Assembly: GCA_013397455.1 (NCBI GenBank)
Contig: VYZB01000934.1
Location: forward strand, 84,432 to 148,431
Direction: 5' to 3'
Length of the DNA: 64,000 nt
Origin: Crotophaga sulcirostris
Lineage: Eukaryota > Chordata > Aves > Cuculiformes > Crotophagidae
The translations under genes and the position numbers were made by a program. The notes below the pieces were generated by a model that had not been told where the DNA came from, searched no databases, and was given only the letters and a program-made list of their open reading frames with translations. Every line of letters begins with the position of its first letter. Position 1 is the first letter of the stretch. Shown here in pieces: positions 1 to 12,600 of the stretch.

Positions 1-3000
1 ACTGAAGGAAAAGGAAGCACTTTTTAAATGTAAAATGCACAATCTTTTGGAAACCAAGATTAGAAATATGCTAAAAAAGAAATTAATTGTATTAATGGAG
101 CCTGAGCCCAGTAGCGGGTATGAAAAACATTTTGAATATGGTGTTTAGCTGAGGGAGGCCCTTAAAATTCTGATTAGCTGAACACAGAGGGTCTGTGGAT
201 ATCTGTGTGTGTCCTGGTTCTTACAGTGTTCCCTAAACATTTGCTTCTTCCACATGGTCAGAAATATTACACTGGGTTAAATGGGTTTCTGATTTATCTG
301 CCTTTTCTCCCACTATTTGTATATAACCTATTGTTTAATAGGACGAAGTGGCCTACGGTATTTAATTTCAGTGTTTGTCAGCTCAGTACTGCATTGTCAG
401 TCATTGTCTTCATGCACAACTAGTTACATTTGAAATATTTGTGGCTTCAATTCACATGATATTTCCTCTGCTGAGACATTTCTTGCATAGTACAGTCTCC
501 ACAACTACTGCTGAAATCCTGAGATGTGTATCTTATTTCTAAATTCTGACAGAGGCGGTTCTAGAAATTTGCATTTTATTTCAGTAGCTTGTGCACTTGT
601 AAGTTTTTGCTGGAATTTCTGATTCAGGATCAGAATGATTGCTGAATTCTGTGAATTCAAAATAAACTATTTTCTATTTAAAATGCAACCTACAGGTAGC
701 ATGTTTAATTCAATAAGGTCCAAGGGTGTAATATAGTAAAAGTGAGGAAAGACTCAAAGGTTGTCATGAGTCTAAAGCTACAGGAATGACAGGTATTGTT
801 TTAGGCAGTGATTTAATGGAGAATTAATCTACCTAAAAGCTGCTGAAATTCTGTAGGGTAACTTTAAATTTCTGAAATCCTTAAAAATTGGAGTAAGCAA
901 GAAAAGAATACAAAGTTAGTTTGTTTCTTTCTTTTCCCCAGAACATAAAAAGTAGTGAATGTAATTAAGGAAGCAGGAGACATAGTATTCTAAACTATAC
1001 TGCTTTCAGGTTTTTTTTTCAATTTGTTACCTATGATATGCAGAGTTTTTGTAACTATGTAATATACAATCTTATGCTCGTTGCATTGAAGATAAGTAAA
1101 ATATTTGAAAAAACCCTGCCTCCATGAAACAGGGAAATTCTTAGTGTCTCTTAGAAAGATCAAAAATAAAATTACATGGTTCCAGTATCTTCATTAAGGT
1201 TTTGGGGAATTTGCTTCACTGTGTCTGAAATAGACTTTGGGCTGGTACTGATGTTTTTCCCTTATATTATTAATAAATAAATGATCCCAATATTGAGAAT
1301 TTCTGAGCGTTTAACAGGTTCTGATTAAAGCAGATAATTTGTGACCACTTGAAGTAAGTGGGTTTTTTTCACTTTTTATTTTGAGTTCAGCCATGTTCAT
1401 TTAGGTGAATAAAGTACTTCCTTTCTGAAGTTTGAATTTGTAGACTTTTTACACACTGACCTCATATTTATTCCATATAGAAATGATGTTTCTGGAAAAA
1501 AAAATCCCTGACAAACTGTTTTAGAAACTCTGCCTAATTTGAAAAAGACAACTGTGAGAATAAAACCTGAATTTACAAAACAAAACAAAATCCTGTTTAC
1601 AAAAGTAACAAACTAGCAAAATACAATAATATTGGGGGAAAAGAACAGAAAGGGATGCAGACTGCAGATATGCAAAGGGAGAAGAGAGACCCTGCAACTG
1701 GTCATCTGAAAACCTAGACTCGACTTAGTTTGCCATGTGCTGTTGGAAAGGTGACAAACTGGGAGGTATTTGGTGCATAACAATAATTATGAAGAAAATT
1801 TCTGATTTAAACAGTCTTTGATAGCAATTTGATAGGAGTTGGTGCAGATGTGGAAATTGCAAGCATTTGCACTACTGAAATTTTATCTTACTTTTCTTTA
1901 CATTGTTTACTGTACAACTATACCTAGCCAAATGTATTACTTCCACTTGCAAACCTTGTCCTGCGAATAACCAAACAATGTATAAGAAAGAAAGGGCTAG
2001 AATTATCCGGTGAAACTGAGGGGGAAAATAGATTGAATTTGTAGAGCAAAATATTTGGTTGTTGATTAATGTGAAGTAGATGATAGAAATCTGTTTGATG
2101 GTGCATTTATAATGAGAGTGAATATTCCTAGGTCACCCAGAATGAGGAATCTATTGTGAACTATGGGAAAGTAGATAAAACGGGTTAGTTGATCTCTCTC
2201 TTTTGCAGACTATGTGATTCTATTAAAGAAATTACTTCAATGTCTGAAGTTGGTGAAGAGAACTCAGTGTACATTTCACTTGTTCCCCTGTGCAGGCTCC
2301 AACTCTTCTCTTTAGAAAGTGTGCTATTTAGTGGGTAATTAAATAATGGGTAATTACAGGGACAGGAGGAGGGAGCTAGCGGAATACCTGGTGTTTCTGA
2401 AATGTGCTGGAATACTTCAGCTGTCTCCTGTAGGTACCTGGAATTTCTTGGCTATATCCTAGGGCTGTGGCAGAATTGATTACTGGCTACAAAGTAACTT
2501 GGAAATCACAGGACCAAAGGCCGGGAAGTGACCTGTGAATCCTGTAGGTCAGCTTCTCTGCCCCAGGGAAGGATCATTGAGACCTTAGTTGTTCCTGCTA
2601 GAGGTGTAGGATTGGCCTCTGTGGTGCCAGGATCTCCGCAGGCAAATCTGTTCCTGGGCTTTGTTTGCCTTTCCACTGAGTACTTTTTCCTGCAAGCTAA
2701 TTTGGATCACCTCTGATTAAATTTAAACGCAGTGATACTTGTGTGTTGGCTATAGATACGGAGAACAATTTGCTGCAAAGAGAAAATGAACATTTCTCTG
2801 TCTTTACATAAACTGTTTGGAACATTCATTGTTGCCTTCCATGTTTTCCATTCCTTAAGCTAAGCAGCTTCCATTTATTCAGTGTTTTGTAGTAGATTTC
2901 AGTGAGTAGATTATGCCATTAATGATGTTACCTTCTCTTCAGACTCATCTCTAGCCCCCATCTTTCTTAAGATTTTAATTAAAATTAAAGCCTGATTTGC

Positions 3001-5953
3001 TACTGAAAATTCCCCTCTCAAAATTTTGTCATCTTTTAACTTAATAGTATTGATGAATTTGTACATCAGTATAAGACATTGTAGTGTTACTTTTTGGTTA
3101 GTTTTATTATTATGTTTTTACTTAATTAACTAGATTAAACCTTCTTATGCTATGTCTATAACTCTTGTACCGTGAAGATTAAGGAGTGTGAAATTACTTT
3201 ACATTGCCTTCAGTCATTTAAAGTATCATTTTATCTGAAACAATTCTTGCTGCAATGAAGTTTGGCAGCCAGGAAGTTCTTTGTGCAACAAGCCAACACT
3301 TGTCACTATTATATCAGTTTCTATTTCTGCATAATGAAATATTTCTTATGTTAGTGGTGCCTTGAATTGCTTGCAGATTAATAGATTTTACTTGTTGCCT
3401 GCATAAGTGTCTTTGGCTTTTAGAAAAAAAGGTGTACTGAACCATCATAGAAATGATTAAGTAGTCCAGATAAATGAAATCTGACTTGTCTGATAACAAA
3501 GGACTATTAGTTTTATAAAAAGTAAATTTTACTGCAAGCCAGGGTCAGATCAGAAGAGTGTCTTTTTGTGTAACCATTATTGTTTTATATCTGTGGTAGA
3601 GCTACACTAATGTGTAGTGTAAGTAGGAACAGGGAATGTTCACTGAAAAAATCACAAACTGAAGAGTAACTTGTTTAGTTGGTCAAATTGTGAGCCAGCG
3701 GTGTTCTTTTATTGGACTTGAAAGCAAATGTAACAGCCAGGAACCAAGACCTTGTTGTGTGTTATTCATAATATTGACATTATGCAGTATTAAGTTGTAC
3801 AGGCGATTGGATTTGAAAGGCTGATGCCAAGTTAGGTACCCACAAAAAAAAGGCATATTAAATACAGAGCCATCTGCTCCTGTTTCAAATAGCACTGGAG
3901 AAATGGATAACGTATCACAGTAATGTAGATGCTTTTTGTTATTCAGAAGTTATAATTAAATGCAGTTTTTTCTGTGGTTGGTGATGAAAATGTGAGAGCA
4001 ACCTCAGAGGGGGGGAAATGTTTCAGATTATGTAGACCACAAGTGACTATTACACAACAGCACCACAAACCCTGCTCTGGCTTGCCTTTTTGGATTGTAA
4101 TGGTGTATCCAACCCATGTTTGAAAACCACATTCCACCAAAGCCTGCTGTGCTTATAGCTGACTGATCAGTAATGGTACTGGCAGAGCTGGTTTGCAGTC
4201 AGTGACTGAGCGTGTTATCTGTGCCTAGAGGCAAGGTATGTAGATGGTAATCTTTTGCTGTCGTACACTACTGTTTGAGGCAAAATTATTAATGGAAGTT
4301 ACGTATTTAGGAGGTCATCGTGTGAAGGGGGGAGAGGTGACATATACACAAGTATGGCTGTCATTCCAAAGGTCATTTTGAGGCAGCTACACTTGAATAC
4401 TGGAGAGGTATGGCAAGTGTTTGTTTGTGGACAGTGTCTTTTTTATCTCCTAATTGAATTTATATGCGTGTGTGCTTGTTGCTGCGGAGGTTATTCAGAA
4501 TATAAATAAACTATTAAAGGATGCTCATTTAAAAGAAAGGTCTGCATATTAATAAATGTGGGAACCAGACATTGGAAGGCTGCTTTGAAAAATCTATGAT
4601 TCAGCCCACTGTACAAGGGAAGCAACAGAAAAACTGTGTGTTTAATGAAAATGGATCTAACTTCTGTGTGACAAAGTTGAGGGTGAAATGCTGAGAAATC
4701 CTGACTATATCCAGCTCCAGGAATGGGTAAAACTTGGGACACAAGGCCGTGGGGAGATGAGGGTGGATGATTGTAACGTCTAGGCTGTGCTGACGCCTTG
4801 CCAACAACAAGGTGAGGATATTTAAATAATTTGTCACAACTTGAGGGGTTAACTCTCCTTACAGTACCAGTCCCGGCCCTTCCTAACTCTTCTTAGCTTC
4901 TATCAAAAGAAACCTCCCTCCCCCTTTCTTTGGGGTGGTTCTTTGTTTCGATTGCCCTGTGCTGCTGAATGGTCAGTAAGTGGCACTGAGCATCTGAGAC
5001 CAACAATTTGTCCTGTCTTTTATTGAATATGAAGGGGATTTCTGGGAATGTAGGGTTGGGTGGGTCACTTTGAACAGCCCTTTTACTTTAAGAATTAATA
5101 TGGAGGGGGGAAGTGGTATTGTACTTGTTAACTGTTGCTATATCTTTGGCTGGTTGGAAATCAGCCTGTCCTCTTGGCATTATTGCTTTCCTAAAAAGTT
5201 CCACATTAGATGAGAGCTCCTGAAATATTATTGCAGCCACTAGCAAACTCCCTTGTTGAGGCATCAGAACTAGAGGACATGGACTCAAGCTTCGTCAGGG
5301 AAAGTTTATGCTTGGAAGAGCACACGTCAGAACTAGAGGACATGGACTCAAGCTTCGTCAGGGAAAGTTTATGCTTAATGTTAGGAAAAAATTCTTCCCT
5401 GAAAGGGTGATTGGCCCTTGGAATGCGCTGCCCAGGGAGGTGGTGGAGTCACCAACCCTGGAGGTGTTTAAGAGGAGATTGGATGAGACACTGAGTGCCC
5501 TGGTTAAGATGATGGGTTGGTGTTGGTGTTGGATTATAGATTGGACTTGATGATCTTAGAGGTCCTTTCCAACCTTGTAATACTGTGATACTGTGATCAG
5601 AGTGGAAGAGAGGAGTTGGTGTCTGTTGACCCAAGTTTGTCACCAGAAATGACCTGACTTTTGTCATGTTATAACAGTTTTCAAACTCCACATTTCCAAG
5701 CTTTGCATTGTGCAATGTTTTCCATTGCTGAGAACAATTCCTACCAGGATAGTCCAAAAATACTCTTGGTCAGAATGTTTGATGGTTGTAGAAGACCTCC
5801 TTTTGCGCTGGCAGACAAGGCAGCTGTTTGGCTGGGAATGAATAAGACAGGTTATTACCTATGTCATTCAGTTCTGCTCGTGTCTGGACATTAGTGCTCG
5901 CCTTGTACTGCGGTGTGAATTCTTGCTCCTAAAGCAATCTGTTGTGTCTGCAG
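1..5953 (+). other. THSD4: THSD4 intron, 3' part (upstream of first exon seen)
   Basis: This is non-coding AT-rich sequence leading to the acceptor before 5954, which ends in ctgcag after a weak pyrimidine tract. I found no signal-peptide exon here. The expected N-terminal exon (start codon, hydrophobic leader) must therefore lie left of the window, and this stretch is read as intron. All open frames are short and show no recognisable protein. The only interspersed repeat I recognise is the CR1 copy at 5264-5597. Assignment as intron follows from the phase-0 start of the exon at 5954 and is inference. Confidence 0.7.
5264..5597 (+). mobile_element. CR1 LINE fragment, sense, with internal 63-bp tandem duplication
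   Basis: This is the 3' end of a 5'-truncated CR1 non-LTR retrotransposon. It carries the end of ORF2, with the family's typical VIGPWNALP and [17 protein letters not shown] motifs, then a 3' UTR with repeated TTGGTG units, the TTGGACTTGATGATCT block and a (TACTGTGA)n tail. A 50-bp block at 5264-5313 is repeated exactly at 5327-5376, with 13 unrelated bases between (63-bp period). It is closely similar to the copies at 36620-37124 and, inverted, 23301-23885 and 60614-61028. It sits in the intron about 350 bp upstream of a THSD4 exon. It is not a functional gene. Confidence 0.93.
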
Positions 5954-6396
5954 GTTCCCCAGAGGATAGAAGAGCAAAGCGATGCATCTGAGGACAGCAG
6001 TGCAGGAATCCCAGGCACGTGGGGGAGTTGGGGCCCCTGGTCCGCCTGCTCCCGGAGCTGCAGTGGGGGTGTGATGGAGCAGACGCGGCCCTGCCTTCCA
6101 GCCTATTACTGGGAGAGGAGCTACCAGCGGCCGGGGCGGCAGTACCCAGCCTCGGAGAGAACTCTTGCTCATCAGAGCTCCCGCCACCGCGAGGACTCAC
6201 TCACTGCTTATCCTGGCCACATCATTTCTGCCATCCGTACGTCGGTGCCGCTTCACAGGAATGAAGAGCAGCTCTGGGCTGGCCTGCACGCCTCTGCCTC
6301 CTCTGGAGCTCGCAACAACAGCCACCTGAGCCGAGGGGCGCTGAGGGGCAGCAGGCATTCCCAGTCCCAGAGGCCGAGCAGCAGGCCAGAAAAGAG
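5954..6396 (+). CDS. THSD4: THSD4 internal coding exon A: first half of TSR1 and start of linker
   Basis: This exon encodes 147 codons plus two bases of a split codon (phase 0 start, phase 2 end). The acceptor is ctgcag before GTTCCC and the donor is AAGAG followed by gtacgt. After about 20 acidic residues comes the start of a thrombospondin type-1 repeat. WGSWGPW at residues 23-29 fits the WxxWxxW C-mannosylation pattern. CSRSCSGG at 32-39 fits the CSx(S/T)CxxG O-fucosylation pattern. The third Cys is residue 47. The remainder is a Cys-free, Arg/Ser-rich linker containing a hydrophobic HIISAIRTSVPLHR stretch. The sequence matches my memory of the N-terminal part of vertebrate THSD4/ADAMTSL6, a secreted fibrillin-1-binding matrix protein. 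It is clearly GC-richer than the flanking intron. The frame opens 12 bases before the acceptor and runs past the donor to 6430, so the splice sites and not ORF limits define it. Confidence 0.95.
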
Positions 6397-6490
6397 GTAC
6401 GTGTCTGTGCACGTGGTGTTCTTGCTGTGAATGATAGAGCTGGAGAATGACAGGTCAGATTGCAGCTGATATTTTTTAATACTTACGGAA

Positions 6491-6585
6491 TGATGATGGT
6501 TTGGTGTTGGTGTTAGTGTTGGGTTATAGGTTGGACTTGATGATCTCAGAGGTCCTCTCCAACCTTGTGATACTGTGATACTGTG
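6491..6585 (+). mobile_element. CR1 LINE 3'-end fragment, sense
   Basis: About 95 bp matches only the 3' UTR of the main CR1 subfamily in this window: the TTGGTG repeats, the TTGGACTTGATGATCT block, GAGGTCC and CCAACCTTGTGATACTG, ending in the 8-mer tail. It is severely 5'-truncated, as is common for CR1. It lies less than 100 bp after the donor of THSD4 exon A, in the same orientation as the copy at 5264-5597. Confidence 0.9.
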
Positions 6586-7448
6586 TGAAGAGTTACTTTT
6601 ACAATGTTCATCACCTTCTGTGGAAGGCTGTCCTACCTTTTGACTACTTATATGATAATGCCCAAAGACAGATATAATTATTCTACAGTTGTACTAGACA
6701 GATTATATTATTTCTCTTTAAGGTTTGTTTTGTGATTTATTCAGAGATTTTTCCTTTTCTGCTATGCTCTCATTTGACATTGCTATCTACAGCATAGAAG
6801 TAAAAATCAGAAGAGCAATAGCTCTATAATTGGATTCCTAAATTCATCAGCCATTCTGATTTTACTGGTTGAAAAAATATTCATCAAAATTCATTTCATA
6901 AAGAATAGCCAACTGTCCTTTGACTTTTTTCCTAGTCAGAACTCTAGGTTTGTTTTGCGTTTTTCAGAGAATTGCTATGTATGGGCTTTCTGTTTTTTCT
7001 TTTCACATTTTTGTTTTCTACCACCTCTTAGGAAAACTTCCTATTTCATGAAACTGAAAAATGTGACTATTTACTACATAGAATATTTTAAACGCTGTAT
7101 ATGTTTATATCAATTTTATAATATTAGCTGTTCAGTCTTTAAGGCTGGGTGGAACTGTACTGTTACAATTAATTCCAATTCTCCAATTTCTGGAGAAACA
7201 CTTTTTTTCTTTTGTTAGATACCAGTCTATCAGATTTTTTTATATGTGTGTGAAAGGCAAATAGATGTGTTTCCAGTCTGGGAACTGAGTAGAACGGGCA
7301 TGGAGATGCTCTGGGAGTAAGAGCTCCTGAAACATTTCTACACTGTCTGTCTTTCCTCAGAATATGTATTCCAGCAGTTCTCTCCTTCTTTTCCTCTCAA
7401 CCCTCTTCTGTGGGATGCATGAAGAGATTTTTTTGGGGGATAGTTTCA

Positions 7449-7510
7449 CAAAAAAAAAATCAAATAAACCAAACAAAAAAAGAACCCCCAAAACCCCAAA
7501 CCAAAACCCT
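7449..7510. repeat. A-rich low-complexity tract
   Basis: This is a run of A interrupted by single T and C clusters, with units such as AAACC and AAAACCCC. It is low-complexity intronic sequence and I see no element attached to it. Confidence 0.8.
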
Positions 7511-9648
7511 CTCATTCATATAATCTGCTTCTTTAAAATTCTAAGGTGAAACAGTCAACTGTAATTCCCTTTTTAAAGACATCTTGCTGACTCAAACAAA
7601 ACCAAGAATGTTACCTTGGGGCAATATTCCAGCCTGACTGGAGTAAGACAGTAGGACTCTGTTGCTGGTGATAAAGACATCCTCAGCCCTTGCAAGAAAC
7701 TCTCTCCATCTAAAAGAATATTTGAAGATAGAAATTAACCTGTTACTCTCCTCCTTGTCTCAGTGAAGCACAAATTTCGAAAAGCAGGGCATGCTGTTCA
7801 GATATTGATCTGCCTAGATGTTTCCTCTAGTTACTCTTTGACTTTCTTTCAAACCCATGCAAATGGACAGCTTGGACCTATAGAGTATAACGTCAGTTTG
7901 GCACCAGTGATCTTATAAAAATTCAGAGAATGCCAGAGGCAGGCTTTTAGTAGCAGCGTTAACATGACTGCATTGAGACATAAGTCGTATTTTCTTTTTT
8001 CTGTTTTCCTACTTAATCATTTACTATAATGCACTTCTGTTCTCCGTTGCACAGCGCAACAGGTACAGGTTGCAACACATAGCTGGGTTATTAATAATAT
8101 TGGAAGCCTGGCCTTGAACTATCAGCACAAAGTCATTCAAAACCTGTTTGCTCCAGCCCCTTGGCACCCTCACTCTCCAAGGGAATCCCAGCTGGCCTGG
8201 CCTCTGCAGCAGACCTGCTGCCAGGCTACTGGCACAGCTGGGCTTCCTTCCCCACAGGCTCTCCCTTGCTGCTGTGGTGGCCTCTGCAGGCCAGGAGAGA
8301 CCTGAACGTTTTGAAACAATCACTGCAGTTATGGCTGAAACACGGGAGGACAATGAGCAAAAACTAATATTGACTGTGTGCAGAAGTAAAGCTTTGTTAT
8401 TTCCTAATAAATACTTCGTTATGTGAAATATGATGATCATAATGTTTATGTGCCTCTCCTTTCCTGTGTGATGGAGGCCTTTGCTTTTGAAAATCCTTGT
8501 GCTTTCCTAAGCACAGTGCAAGCTTCTGTACCACAGCTGATTTTCCACCCACACACATGCTGCCCCTTGGAAAAGACTGTGGATTCAAGGTCAGTGTTTT
8601 AACCTTATTTGCGTAATAAGTTATTTCCATCCTGTGTTAAGAGGGTCCCTGGTGACTTTGAATTGTTGTATTGCATAACTTTCAGATTTTTTGGTGGTGA
8701 CTGTAAAAACAGAATGAGAACAAAAAATGTTATTTGAAAATGAAATTATTAGAATGACAAACCTATCAATTTTCCTTAATTTACAAAATCCAGAGTACAA
8801 ACCTTCTTTACAGAGATTACTGGTCCTATCAGATATATGGAAAAATTATTTAAAAAATGCAAGTTACTCTAGACATAGTTTTTATACTGTAGAACAGTGT
8901 TCACTAAATGAATGGTATTGGAAAATGGTGTCAAACTATTAAAAATACAGAACATCTGTGTTTTCACAGTATGTACAGTCAGTGGAAACTTTTTGGAGTG
9001 TTCCTATTTACTATATTGGACTTTATATAAAGCTGTAATTTTAGCAGATCTCCATAAAACAATAAAAGAGGAACAGAAATTTGTGACTGAGATAAACTCA
9101 CATTTGATAGCATGGTAAGATGAAATTGGGTGGCTTCCAAGGCAAATACATTTTGACAGTAACAGCAGTCCTTCAGGGCAGCCAAATACGTTTGTATCAT
9201 TTAGCAACAAGTGGAAAAGTTCTCTGCCTGCTTCCAGACAGCTGACAAAAAACTATCCAGTTTCTTTAGAAAAATTCAAAATACAGTTTACATACCATAA
9301 ACTTTGACCTACCTTGTCTGTGAAAAGGACATTTGCATTTTCAGCTTTGGGACATTTGTTCAAGTGTGATTCAGGCTTTAGAAACCCGGGCTGTGCATGA
9401 AGCTCAGGGAGAGAGATATTTGAGGTGCCTACAATTAGAAGCCTAACGTTCAAGTGCTCCTCTTTTAATCATAGCTCTGTAAGTAGAGTCCTTGAATAAC
9501 TGAAATGTGTTTGGAAATGATAGTCAGTCACTGGAATGAAGGTGGAAACACAGAGAGCTGATGGTTCTCTGGCTTGCCTGCTGGCAAAGGAAGGGAGCTC
9601 TTTTCAGCTTTGAAGAGTTGAGTTGGTGGTAGCACTGCCTTGTTTTTT

Positions 9649-9666
9649 ATTTCGTCTAGACGAAAT
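9649..9666. repeat. 18-bp perfect palindrome
   Basis: ATTTCGTCTAGACGAAAT equals its own reverse complement and contains two CpG steps in an otherwise CpG-poor intron. The flanking bases (T at 9648, G at 9667) do not extend the symmetry. Confidence 0.95.
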
Positions 9667-12600
9667 GCATAGAGCATGCCATACAATAAGAACAAACAGG
9701 AATGAGAAGATAGTGAAAAAGTATCGAAGCATTTAGACATACTTAGGGAGAAGCACATATGGAAAAGCAATAAGGGCATGCTAAGGGGTGACATGCTTTA
9801 AGATAAAAAACACATCATGAAAGGAAATATCGTTCATAGACTAATTTTAGTACTTCTTACATGTTGCATTTCCAGTTCTGTGTTTTGGTGATAGAGAAGG
9901 CAAACCTGCAGTTTTACATAGTTGTGCTGAGTGTTAGGATGCTTACAACTGCCATCTTCACTTTCTCTGTAAGTGGACTTTTAGCCGCAAGACTTCTGTC
10001 TCCACTTCTGTAAGCCAGATGTGTACTTTGTATGTGGTTCTTAGGAGCAGGAAGAAAAAAAATTACATTTATCACCAGAATAATGAAATAAGTAAAGCAG
10101 ACTTGCATAAATAGTGCTGGCTTTAAAGAAATATGTTAATAAGGAAAGGGCCTGCCCAAAGATCTTTTTGTGTTTGGAAGAGAAATGAGAGGAAAGATTT
10201 GCACTGAGGAAATAATCCAAAAATCCTCAACTTCTCACACAGCTATAGCTCTGTGGTCTTTATTCTGCTGCCAGCAACTGACGTGAAATTCTGCTGTGCT
10301 GCTTTGTACCCTGTACAGGGCCAGGTTGCATTTCTGGGTCTGTGAGCAATGGAAAGGAAGAGTGTATCATTTAATGTCCAAAGGGAATTGCCTTTCTGAA
10401 AGTATTTCTTTTGCCCCCTCTCACAGATGCTTTGACCAGGCAAATGTAGGTCACTCAGTTGGGAGGTCTACAATTAACCTTTAAAGAGACAATTCAGTTG
10501 TTAATTCCTTAACCAATTTAAGCATCATTAGCAGCACGTTCTGATGTAGTTTTTGTGACCTGTGCTAGTCAGTTCCAGTTCCTAGAGTAGAGAAATGTGA
10601 GATTGCTGGACCTGCAGGTACAAGAAGGTATTATTTTCTCGAGTTCTGAGGCCTTTATATTTATTGGCATGGATGTTTGCTTTTCTTAATATTTGGAATG
10701 AAACCAAGCTCAATCCTTAGCCATCCCTCCTTTCATTATTACTCTAATAGAATGGAAATGCGGTGCATTTGAACTCAAACTCAATATGGTTATAAAAGAT
10801 TGTTGAGGGTTGGTATGTGTGTAGAAGGAAGGCATAGGGAGAAGGTTTTGATCCTTTTCATAGGATAAATTTTCCAGAAAAATCTAAGAGCAGCAGTAGT
10901 AATCAAAGAATTCATCTTGGTAGCACTTGGAGGATTTAAAACCATATGAGAAAGATGTTTATTTTCGTTCTGAATAAAATTCCAAACAGATTCTAATAGC
11001 AATAGAGGTCACATGAAGTATTTCCTGGCAAAATGAGTAGCTAGCTGAAGTGGCTGTGGTCTCAGGTTGAGTTTGTGCTGTCCCACCTCTCATCTGGCTG
11101 TTAATCCCCCTGTTATACTCTAGGTCTCACTTACTATTACCTAATTAGTATCAATTTTTATTATGCTACTGTGAGCACACTTTGAAGAATGTTACCAAAA
11201 ATAAAAACCTAACATGATACTATAATTGCAGGCCACCTGAGAAGCTTTCTTAATCTTACTGCTGAACATTTCAACCCTTCCTGAAGTGAGTTAACTGGAG
11301 GAGGGGAGAATGCCGCTACCATTGTCAGATGTGAGACAGTGCCTTCTACCAGTGAGTTATTGCCCAGTCAGTAAGAGGTAGACACACAGCAAAGCTCCCA
11401 TCTCAGCTGTAATGCATCTCAGCAGGGTTATGTGATTACTTGTCTTGAATTTCTGCTGTTTTACCTGACAACTGCATGGTTACGTTATTTAATGAAACCT
11501 TAAAGATGGAGCTAAGGGGAAAAACTTGTGGACTTGTAACTGAATTTCCTGGGGTCAGAGGTGTTATTCAACTTGCAGAAAAAGAGGACTGTAGTATTTG
11601 GGTTCAAATTCTGGAATCCTGTCTCAGTGTTGAAAGTAACATAAATGAGGTTATATAACACTTGCTGAGAGATGAGCAGAAGCCAGTATAGTAAGTTATT
11701 GTACTGGGTGTATTGCAGCTATGCCAGATCTGGGGTGGTATTAATGGTGATCCCTGAGGATGGACAATTGCATTCAGGACAGTCCATGTTGTCTCTTTTG
11801 TATTGGTCCAATTGATTAAACCTATTCCCAAGAGGCAATTTACTTAGTGACCTGATTAATTAATTCTCCTCTGTCAGAAAAATGTAAATATTTTTTACCC
11901 CTAATATAATACAGAAATGAGAGAAAAATCACCCCTGTGGTATAATCCATTTTCCTGCAGGATGTACACTTTTTTTAGATATAGTTGGTAACTCTATCTT
12001 CTAGCAGTTGAAGTTTTTAGGTCAGGTATGCTCTCCATAGTTTTATTACTCATATGCATATATGATCCATGGGAAGTAGTGAATACCCACAAACCATGGT
12101 GTGTTTACCAAAGTTACCAGAAAGGTAAAGCAAACTAGTTAGTTCCATTGTTTTAGTCACCATGATGATGAAAGTCAGTAAAAGGAAGTGAATGCCTACA
12201 CCTATTTCATTGCAATTAAATGTACTGATGAAGTGTGAATAATGTGCTATAGTGGCAAAAGAAGTGTGTAAGGATGGCTGTGCTTTCCAGGGATGGACTC
12301 TCAGAAGGGGTGGTTTACCACTCGTAACCATTCAACAAATACAAATGCTCACTGCTTTAAGGCTGATTTCTGGGTAAGTGAGCAGATAGACATGCATTTC
12401 CATAGCATAAAACAGAGTCAAAGGGCTCCCTTCTTTCATTCATGTTTAGGTGATTTTCCCCAGATTGATTTATGGCTGGTGAAAGGTGAATGCGTGGAAT
12501 GCAGAGCTGCACAGGGCTGCGGTGCCGTACTGGGACACGATACATAGTGGTGTTTGATGTGCATCAGCCTGACTGTTGAGAGCTCTCCCTTTTGAGGAGA

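Noticed and set aside
5868..6412. Several antisense and shifted open frames of 70-110 codons across 5868-6412.
   Set aside because: They are shadows of the GC-rich THSD4 exon A in other frames. Only the frame with TSR motifs and proper splice sites is real.
8024..8440. A 138-codon antisense frame in a GC-richer patch.
   Set aside because: No recognisable domain, and overlapping frames on both strands are equally open. It is best explained by local base composition.
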